8,918 nucleotides of DNA from Bacteroidota bacterium (GTDB lineage: Bacteria > Bacteroidota > Bacteroidia > Bacteroidales > Prolixibacteraceae), in contig JAMDDG010000248.1 in assembly GCA_023488865.1 (NCBI GenBank), forward strand, positions 1-8,918, given 5' to 3'. The position numbers were made by a program, and so were the translations under genes. Each line of letters opens with the position of its first letter. Position 1 is the stretch's first letter. Under the pieces are notes generated by a model. That model made no database searches. It worked only from the letters and a program-made list of their open reading frames with translations, and was not told the origin of the DNA. This document shows positions 1 to 5,542 of the stretch, in pieces.

Positions 1-691
1 TCTGATGCCCTAATTGAAAAACCCGGTCGCTATTTTTCACGGCAGTATAAACCTCATTTAATTCCCCTTCCGTGAGGCAAATACTTTTTTCACAATAAAC
101 ATGTTTGCCCGCTTTAACCGCATCTGTAGTTATACGTGCATGATGATGATCGGGGGTTGCAACAATAACTGCATCAATCGAGTCATCCGCCAGCATTTCC
201 TGATAAGTACGGTAGCGTTTAACCGGGAGACCCGATGGTTTTGCACCTCCTGCAAGGACTTCATTTTTTGCAGTGGCAAGGCCCTTTTCCGCGTTAAGGT
301 CAAAAACATCGCAAATGCCAGTGATGGCCACATTTAGATTTTCCTGTGCCAGCCAATTGTCAAGCCTGCCATTTTTACGGTTCCTTTCCATGTCGTCCGG
401 ATGCATGAACCCAATTCCTTTTGCTAATTGGACTGCCCGGCTGCCAAACCCAATTATCCCAACGCGAAGTAGTTCCCCTTTGGCTGAATTTGAAATTTTG
501 TTCGGTGCATAAATGTCTTCAAGTCCTAGTTCTTTTATCAGCTTGTTTTTATTCTTCAGTTCATAGGACTTTTTTTCCATCAACTCTAAGGCAAATATTC
601 CTAAAACCGGGATCCCTGCCATTGCCTTTAGCGCTGTCCTGCGTGATTGTGTGCGTTCAGGATGCTGCGTTTGTCCTTTATCTTTGTTCAT
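1..691 (-). CDS. Tat-exported Gfo/Idh/MocA family oxidoreductase, N-terminal 230 residues (3' end outside window)
   Basis: This is the N-terminal part of an NAD(P)-dependent sugar oxidoreductase of the Gfo/Idh/MocA family, read by hand from the ATG at 691 to the window edge with no stop. A twin-arginine signal is visible at residues 16-22 (SRRTALK), followed by a hydrophobic stretch (about 23-37), so the protein probably acts folded in the periplasm. The Rossmann domain follows: strand and glycine motif VGIIGFGSRA at 77-86, CDVF at 127-130, and ATPDHHHA at 178-185. The family's EKP motif appears as CEKSIC at 200-205: the catalytic-type lysine is kept and the usual proline is serine. Residues 95-119 form an extra segment between the glycine motif and the second strand. 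The start is fixed by AGGAGG seven bases upstream. The stop of the DoxX gene is only 15 bases away, so the two are almost certainly cotranscribed. The exact substrate cannot be told; a glycoside or sugar is likely. Confidence 0.9.
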   Translation of the reverse strand, partial: MNKDKGQTQHPERTQSRRTALKAMAGIPVLGIFALELMEKKSYELKNKNKLIKELGLEDIYAPNKISNSAKGELLRVGIIGFGSRAVQLAKGIGFMHPDDMERNRKNGRLDNWLAQENLNVAITGICDVFDLNAEKGLATAKNEVLAGGAKPSGLPVKRYRTYQEMLADDSIDAVIVATPDHHHARITTDAVKAGKHVYCEKSICLTEGELNEVYTAVKNSDRVFQLGHQ

Positions 692-698
692 TGTTTAT

Positions 699-704
699 CC
701 TCCT
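699..704 (-). promoter_or_regulatory. Shine-Dalgarno AGGAGG of the Gfo/Idh/MocA gene
   Basis: On the minus strand the sequence AAAAGGAGGATAAACA runs into the ATG at 691, which puts AGGAGG seven bases before the start. It lies inside the 15-base gap after the DoxX stop codon. None of the other starts in this window has a comparable motif; they are preceded by A/T-rich sequence, as is usual in Bacteroidota. This site supports the chosen start. Confidence 0.75.
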
Positions 705-706
705 TT

Positions 707-1213
707 TTATTTTTTTATTTTTTTATACCGGGCAAATAATAGATCCAAACCAATAATTGAACCGGTAGGGAAAACTGTCAGCACAACAAGGGATATTGCT
801 TCTATTAGTGTCTTGCTGACTATAAGGTAATTACCTTCGGCAGGAATCGAGTATTCTATTCCTGTTATGGGCGCATTATTTAAATAGTACAACAGTAGGA
901 GAAAAGCTCCGGAAATGGCGGCAGCACGGGTACATAGCCCTACAATAAGCCCTGTACCAATGGCAATCAGCCCCCAGATATTTAGAAAATCAACAACCTT
1001 CAGTACGCCATCATTAGAAGTGACCCAGTTGGCAATGCCTGACATGATCCATTGAGATTCATGCAGAAAACCTTTGGCCGACCAGCTGGGACTTAGTAAT
1101 TTCGAAATCCCTTCATATAACAGATGCCAACCAATGAGAACCCGTAATACAACCAGGGTTATTAGCTGTAGTTTTGTGAATGGTTTTGTTCTTGTCTTAA
1201 TCAACGTCTTCAT
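707..1213 (-). CDS. DoxX family inner-membrane protein
   Basis: A 168-residue integral membrane protein of the DoxX type. Four hydrophobic segments are visible at roughly residues 16-36, 74-94, 97-114 and 130-152. Family-like stretches include GWHLLYEGISKL (28-39), the GLCTRAAA turn between helices 2 and 3 (92-99), and the EGNYLIVSKTLIEA segment (126-139) leading into the last helix. Related DoxX proteins are known as small subunits of a thiosulfate:quinone oxidoreductase in archaea and as parts of membrane redox complexes in other bacteria; most Bacteroidota members have no assigned function. The start is the ATG at 1213, preceded by A/T-rich sequence without a Shine-Dalgarno. It lies 33 bases after the broken GH109 gene and 15 bases before the next Gfo/Idh/MocA gene, which suggests an operon. 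Its position between two Tat oxidoreductase genes hints at a link to reoxidation of their cofactor or to quinone-coupled electron transfer, but that is inference. The C-terminus ends in a lysine-rich tail (RYKKIKK) encoded by an A-rich tract. Confidence 0.88.
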   Translation of the reverse strand: MKTLIKTRTKPFTKLQLITLVVLRVLIGWHLLYEGISKLLSPSWSAKGFLHESQWIMSGIANWVTSNDGVLKVVDFLNIWGLIAIGTGLIVGLCTRAAAISGAFLLLLYYLNNAPITGIEYSIPAEGNYLIVSKTLIEAISLVVLTVFPTGSIIGLDLLFARYKKIKK

Positions 1214-1246
1214 ATTAAATTTTTAAAGTTTATATCCACGCTATTT

Positions 1247-2175
1247 CTATGATCCAACTTTCTTTAACTCCCTAATACCAGTTGTGTCCCCTCCTTTTAA
1301 AGTCAGTTCAACGGGCGCATTCGTCTTCCACGCCCCATTCGTAAAGTCGGGCACTTCCACCGAATTGGAACGGCTTGCAACCGATCTTTCGCTCAAGGGC
1401 GCAATTGAACTCCAAAGTGCGGCATCATAAACATCCTGATCGAGGGGAAGTCCGTTGCGCAGACAGTCGATCAGGCGCCACTCCATCATAAAATCCATGC
1501 CGCCATGATCCCCAATTTTTTTGGCCATTTCGCCAATCCGGTTAATAATTTGAGGCGTGTATTTTGTTTCCAACTGTTTCATTTCACCCTCTTTCAGCCA
1601 TTCGTGGCCGATTGCTATTCGTCCAGGTTCAGGATACTTGACAGCCATGCCTTTTGTGCCGCTCACCTGATGAATTCGTGAATAGGGGCGGGTACTGGTC
1701 ACATCGTGCTGGATCATGATGGTTTTCCCTTTGAAAGTGCGGACAAAAGTGGTGTTCCCCAGGGCGTGGTGATGTAGATCAAATCGATATCCGGGTTTTG
1801 GCACATCTCTTTCCAAGCTTCATTTGAACCTGAATACGACTTTGCACTTGGCAGTCCTTTCCCCTCAAGCATCTTTTGGCACGTTTCAACCCGGTCTTCG
1901 AACACATCGCACAAAGCTGTAATTTCTACACCATCGATGCACGAGATGCGTTCAACTGCCCCGGGGCCCCGGTTGCCCAAACCTACAAAGCCAACGCGTA
2001 CCTTATCCAGTTTTGGCGCAGCATAACCACTCATGTTAAACAATTGCTCCGGATTTTTGATATTCTTACTGGTGCCAGGTTTGACTGATGTTTCTGCCTG
2101 ACCTGCAAATCCTGAAGCCAGGATTCCTGTTCCAATTATTGTATTCCGGAGAAAATCCCTTCTGTTTGTTGTCAT
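1247..2175 (-). pseudogene. GH109-type Gfo/Idh/MocA glycosidase gene with an internal out-of-frame deletion
   Basis: Two reading frames carry the two ends of one GH109-like protein (NAD-dependent glycosidase family; founding activity alpha-N-acetylgalactosaminidase). The 5' part starts at ATG 2175 with a Tat-like signal (NRRDFLR, residues 4-10). It continues with the NAD-binding GLGNRGPG (65-72), CDVFEDR (89-95) and a strand ending ITTPW (135-139). In family members this is followed by the HGKHVAVEVPAA-type segment and about 150 residues of catalytic domain. Here the frame instead runs into unrelated codons and stops at 1714-1716. The 3' part resumes in another frame at about 1759-1757 with GNTTFVRTFKGK and continues through IMIQHDVTS, RPYSRIH, HGGMDFMMEWRLIDCL and DQDVYDAALWS to the stop at 1247. 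Only about 309 codons remain of a usual 440-470. The missing part includes the family's EKP-equivalent and most substrate-binding residues, so no active enzyme is expected. The TTG at 2187 is a possible longer start but adds nothing recognisable. An assembly error could give the same picture. Confidence 0.88.
1757..1761 (-). other. Deletion junction inside the GH109 gene
   Basis: On the minus strand the sequence ACGCCCTGGGGAACACC joins the two halves. TGG at 1761-1759 is the tryptophan of the N-terminal TPW motif, and GGG AAC from 1759 belongs to the frame of the C-terminal GNTTF motif. The run of four G (1760-1757) is shared by both sides, so the exact breakpoint cannot be placed to the base. 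A break in short shared sequence fits a microhomology deletion or a false join in assembly. Confidence 0.75.
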
Positions 2176-2332
2176 TTTATATATCAATTATCTTGTAAAT
2201 ATTTGATCCTGTGCATGATTAAGACCCTGATCTGATATTACCGTTGCCTATTGTCTTGTAACGTATTCTTCTGATTCAATATGACTGTTTATTCATAATC
2301 GTCAGCAATACAAAGAGTAAGGTTACTTTCTC
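2176..2332 (-). other. 157-bp intergenic gap, possible boundary of transcription units
   Basis: This is the longest gap between genes in the window. It separates the GH123-like gene from the GH109 pseudogene. It could hold a promoter for the GH109-DoxX-oxidoreductase group. The closest match to a Bacteroidota -7 element (TAnnTTTG) is TACTCTTTG near 2310-2320, with one base too many between its halves and no clear -33 partner. No strong hairpin with a T tract is visible for termination. No small gene was recognised. Confidence 0.4.
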
Positions 2333-4168
2333 CTAATTCAGCAATTTCAACAATTCATCTCTTGTCCTATCATAATCATCTCCATTTTGCGACCAGGGCA
2401 CCGGATCCTTCATAGAGATTTCGCTTAAAGCTTTCGGCACTATCTTGCTAATGATACTTATCACCTTTTCTCTCCCGGCTTTCTGTTCTGCCATCCACAT
2501 AATTTCAGCATCTTGTTGTCCTCTTCTGATATTCTTTAACCGGATAGATGGCAATATTCTGTTTAATCCCCGGTCTTCATCAGGATAAAAAGGCATGCGC
2601 CCCGGATAAAATACTATTCCATCTCCATTGCCATATTCCATGTGTTCGTTAATAAATGTGAGAGGATTTCTAAACATGTTCTGGTGTAAATGACTCTTGG
2701 GCCCCTGCCTGTTATGCTGCCAGTGAGTGCCGTTCCAGATGAACCACGTCTTAATGCCATATTTATATAAGATCCAACTGTTCACCCTGAAATCAACAGC
2801 CGCTCCTTCTAATATTATCGATCCATACCTTGGCCGGTTTCCATTATAAAACCAATGATCTCCTCCATTTTTTCTAACTTCAGGCAAATTTTTTAAATCT
2901 ACTCCGTCAAAACCAGCCCAATAATCAATAGTTCCCTTCAGGCCTTTCTGGTAAGAAGTTGTTGTAAAAACAGGCAGGGATTTACCAACACCCGGATTGT
3001 CCTTTATCCCTTCAGCCCTTGCCTTTATCCAAGGAAATTCACTTTCGTGAGGTTCATCGGTGATGTACCAGAAATATTTTACGTCAGGTGCATTTTTTTT
3101 GAACCAGTTGACCCATAGATCAGACTGCTTTTGTACTTCTGCTTTTGTTTCACCCATCACCGGTGCCCCATACATTCCAATCGGAAAAATATTTTCACCA
3201 ATTCCTTCACCATTTCCATGATAGCCGCTGGCAGGTGTAAAAGCAGTGCCATCAAGATATGGTTTATATTTTTCCATACTTTCCCTATTGAAGATAGATT
3301 TATTAACATCAAAGCCGCCAACCACATCAATCCGATGCCTGTGCCCTTCAAATTTCAGCATGTCGTCTATTTGCTTTGTTGTTTGCTCAGGATAATACGG
3401 GTTAATATTTTCAGTATACAGCCATACATTGGTGTGATTTTCATCAGGCAAATATTGTGGGAGTATGGTCAGCTCCATCGGAATTTCTTTGATTAGTTTT
3501 CCCATCTGAAGCACTTGAACACTCCCGTAATAAATACCGGAAGGATAATTTTTTTTATCACGTGGCAGCGAAATATCTACCCAAAATCCCTGGTTTTGAA
3601 ACGACAAATTTATATTGTGCAGTTTAGACGTATCAAGTGGAGCCACATCAACAGGAAAACCACCCCGGCCTGGTAAAGCATTGGTTGGGATTAATGCATC
3701 AGGTATCCATCCTTTCATTTTTTTTGGCGCTGCAGCCGATGAACCGTAATACCAGTTAGGAGGAGTGGAATCTATCACATGTAAATAATGTTCTGTAAAA
3801 ATTTCAATGGTTCCATCAGACCCATATTTTAAAGTATTTCCACCAATGATTTTTCCGGATGACTTATTAACTGGTGCATCCACCGATAACTCTATTCCTT
3901 TTGCACCTTGAAGATCTGTTTCAACAATTACCTGGAATGCGAGCACTTCGTTGTAAAGTCCTTTCAGGTGAATTGTTTTTCCATCCCATATATAGTTCCC
4001 CTTTTTATCCGGATGATCCTGATCATCACGATAAACCTTCTCTCCATCTCCTAACGCCCAAATTTGTTTTATTTGTGCAATCCCAACAGAGGGCAGTAAG
4101 AATATTCCAAACAAAAGTTGAAAGCTGATCTTTAGAAAACATTTATTAGTGAATGAAACCTTTTTCAT
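2333..4168 (-). CDS. Secreted GH123-like glycosidase (DUF4091 domain)
   Basis: A 611-residue exported protein resembling glycoside hydrolase family 123 and the DUF4091 proteins related to it. Residues 1-31 form a Sec signal peptide (basic start, hydrophobic core 11-26, likely cleavage after SVGIA). Residues about 35-240 look like the beta-sandwich N-terminal domain of the family. The catalytic barrel follows, with YITDEPHESE at 368-377. The Asp371-Glu372 pair matches the Asp-Glu pair that GH123 enzymes use for substrate-assisted cleavage of N-acetyl-beta-galactosaminides. The aromatic WFIWNGTHW (475-483), the FYPG turn (520-523) and SIRLKNIRRGQQDAEIM (541-557) are typical of the C-terminal part of DUF4091. 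The gene ends in TAG. The start is the ATG at 4168, preceded by A/T-rich sequence. The protein probably works in the periplasm on glycan fragments. True GH123 activity is known for few members, so beta-GalNAc specificity is plausible but not shown by sequence alone. It lies 77 bp after the beta-helix lipoprotein gene, probably in the same transcript. Confidence 0.85.
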   Translation of the reverse strand: MKKVSFTNKCFLKISFQLLFGIFLLPSVGIAQIKQIWALGDGEKVYRDDQDHPDKKGNYIWDGKTIHLKGLYNEVLAFQVIVETDLQGAKGIELSVDAPVNKSSGKIIGGNTLKYGSDGTIEIFTEHYLHVIDSTPPNWYYGSSAAAPKKMKGWIPDALIPTNALPGRGGFPVDVAPLDTSKLHNINLSFQNQGFWVDISLPRDKKNYPSGIYYGSVQVLQMGKLIKEIPMELTILPQYLPDENHTNVWLYTENINPYYPEQTTKQIDDMLKFEGHRHRIDVVGGFDVNKSIFNRESMEKYKPYLDGTAFTPASGYHGNGEGIGENIFPIGMYGAPVMGETKAEVQKQSDLWVNWFKKNAPDVKYFWYITDEPHESEFPWIKARAEGIKDNPGVGKSLPVFTTTSYQKGLKGTIDYWAGFDGVDLKNLPEVRKNGGDHWFYNGNRPRYGSIILEGAAVDFRVNSWILYKYGIKTWFIWNGTHWQHNRQGPKSHLHQNMFRNPLTFINEHMEYGNGDGIVFYPGRMPFYPDEDRGLNRILPSIRLKNIRRGQQDAEIMWMAEQKAGREKVISIISKIVPKALSEISMKDPVPWSQNGDDYDRTRDELLKLLN

Positions 4169-4245
4169 AATATATATTTTTACATATCTACCTCAGACAT
4201 CTGTTATATTGCTGCTGTAGATTTTTTTATTACAGAATTAAATTC

Positions 4246-5508
4246 TTAATTGGCTTCAACAGCCCCGATAGACCTGGGTGATTTAAAAGCCAATGAAAAA
4301 TAATCAGTTGTTGGTTTTAATGCTGAATATCCTTTACCAATGGCAGGCGAAGTTGACTGCAAGTGATAAAAGGCATCAGAAAACTGTGGATCTTTATTCA
4401 AAATTTGACCAGGTTCGACATAAGATGTGGTTGGTCCAGACCATGAAAGATTATCCGGATTAAACCATAGATTATTCGAGAACACAAAACTATTTGCATC
4501 AGTACCCACGCCAATATTAATAGCTGCGGATCCTGTATTTGGAAATACAACAATATTGTTCCGGAAGGTGTTATTTGCACACTTTTGGGTCATGTTATTA
4601 TCCTGCAAAATACGAACAGCATACTTTACAGGTTGAATTATTGTATTGTTCACTACTTCACAAGATACTGCACTTGCGAAAACAATGGGAGCAGTTGAGC
4701 CTTCGAAGGTGTTGGAATAAACATAAATATTCATTGCCTCATAATTTGCTCCTTGTGGGCGGAAATATTGTGTGCCCGTGTTTCCACCTATATGCATAGC
4801 CCGGTCTCCACCATTAATTATACGATTTCGCTGAACAATGATATTTTTTGATCCTCCTTTTGTCTGAAAAGCTTGCCCACCGGGGCCAACATTTTTACAA
4901 ATATTATCTTGTAATACTCCATTATGACATCCTACCATATCTATAAATGCACCATTCGCCCCATTATTAAAACGACAATTTTGTACCGTGAAATTATCAA
5001 CGCCAGATAATTTAAGTAAATCGTTATTACCTGTGCCCCCTATGTCAAGCCATTCACAGTTCTCAATAATGATATCATGTGCTGGAGTATCAAATGTTCC
5101 GGCATCATCAATATTCACACCGTTAGCTGACTGTTTCTCAAATTGTAATCCCTGAATTCTAAGATAAGCAGGATCTGAAAGCTGAAAGGCCTGTGTGTTT
5201 CCACTATACAGTACAGTCGCTCCTTTTGCTGCACGTATGGTTATCCATGCCGAACTGGTGCCCTGTAGATTAGTTATATTATCACCCCCTGAGTAGGTGC
5301 CATTATTAATTTGGATGGTGTCGCCAGGTTTTGCCACTGCTGCAGCTGCTGCTAATGTTGCATAAGGCCATCCGGTACCTACATTATGAATATTCGTGCT
5401 TGTGGTATTATTTGGAGGAGATTGCTCTAACTTTTTTTTACAACTCATAATAAACGGCAATAAAACTGCAACAAGAACAACTGGTTTACATATAAATAAA
5501 TACTTCAT
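4246..5508 (-). CDS. Lipoprotein with predicted right-handed parallel beta-helix fold
   Basis: A 420-residue predicted lipoprotein. The signal peptide ends in a lipobox (I20-M-S-C23), so Cys23 is the likely lipidated residue. It is followed by lysines (CKKK) rather than the acidic residues of the Bacteroidota surface-export signal, so the inner face of the outer membrane is more likely than the cell surface. An opening WPYATLAAAAAVAKPGDT (47-64) with INNGTY (67-72) is typical of the start of pectate-lyase-like or chondroitinase-B-like helices. Asn-rich turns then recur about every 22-30 residues (IIIENCEW, FTVQNCRF, IIVQRNRI, IYVYSNTF, CEVVNNTI, TFRNNIVV, FVFSNNLW). The C-terminus, with a conserved-looking SPAIGKG (386-392) and SIGAVEAN end, is common in secreted beta-helix proteins. 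Such folds include polysaccharide lyases, glycosidases and epimerases, as well as binding proteins. No catalytic set could be assigned, so the substrate is unknown. The gene lies 34 bp after the DUF5107-TPR gene. Confidence 0.8.
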   Translation of the reverse strand: MKYLFICKPVVLVAVLLPFIMSCKKKLEQSPPNNTTSTNIHNVGTGWPYATLAAAAAVAKPGDTIQINNGTYSGGDNITNLQGTSSAWITIRAAKGATVLYSGNTQAFQLSDPAYLRIQGLQFEKQSANGVNIDDAGTFDTPAHDIIIENCEWLDIGGTGNNDLLKLSGVDNFTVQNCRFNNGANGAFIDMVGCHNGVLQDNICKNVGPGGQAFQTKGGSKNIIVQRNRIINGGDRAMHIGGNTGTQYFRPQGANYEAMNIYVYSNTFEGSTAPIVFASAVSCEVVNNTIIQPVKYAVRILQDNNMTQKCANNTFRNNIVVFPNTGSAAINIGVGTDANSFVFSNNLWFNPDNLSWSGPTTSYVEPGQILNKDPQFSDAFYHLQSTSPAIGKGYSALKPTTDYFSLAFKSPRSIGAVEAN

Positions 5509-5542
5509 AATTGTTAGTTTTAATAAGAGTTAAAAAAGAGTT

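Noticed and set aside
421..756. Plus-strand open frame rich in Leu and Phe that looks like a small membrane protein
   Set aside because: It lies antisense across the start of the oxidoreductase gene and the end of the DoxX gene; its hydrophobic tail is the complement of the A-rich DoxX terminus.
1714..1816. Programmed ribosomal frameshift at the GGGG run joining the two GH109 frames
   Set aside because: A frameshift would restore the C-terminal frame but not the missing roughly 150 residues of the catalytic domain, so deletion explains the data better. No slippery heptamer or downstream structure was seen.
2176..2187. TTG start at 2187 adding four residues to the GH109 N-terminus
   Set aside because: The ATG at 2175 places the twin-arginine motif directly at the N-terminus, as is usual for these proteins; the TTG extension adds nothing recognisable.
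2281..2332. Hairpin GTAA-CC-TTAC and near -7 promoter element after the GH123-like stop
   Set aside because: The loop is too short and the outer stem needs a bulge; the -7-like element has wrong internal spacing and no -33 partner.
3131..3496. Plus-strand open frame of 121 residues inside the GH123-like gene
   Set aside because: It is fully antisense to a well-supported catalytic domain and has no recognisable motif.
4201..4245. Possible terminator between the beta-helix and GH123-like genes (CTGTA / TACAG, and AGAAT / ATTCT)
   Set aside because: The stems are only five A/T-rich pairs and lack a following T tract on the minus strand; this is expected by chance in such AT-rich sequence.
5521..5542. 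Short direct repeat AACTCTT in the 34-bp gap before the beta-helix gene
   Set aside because: Seven bases repeated twice in A/T-rich sequence, with no further copies seen nearby; not distinguishable from chance.
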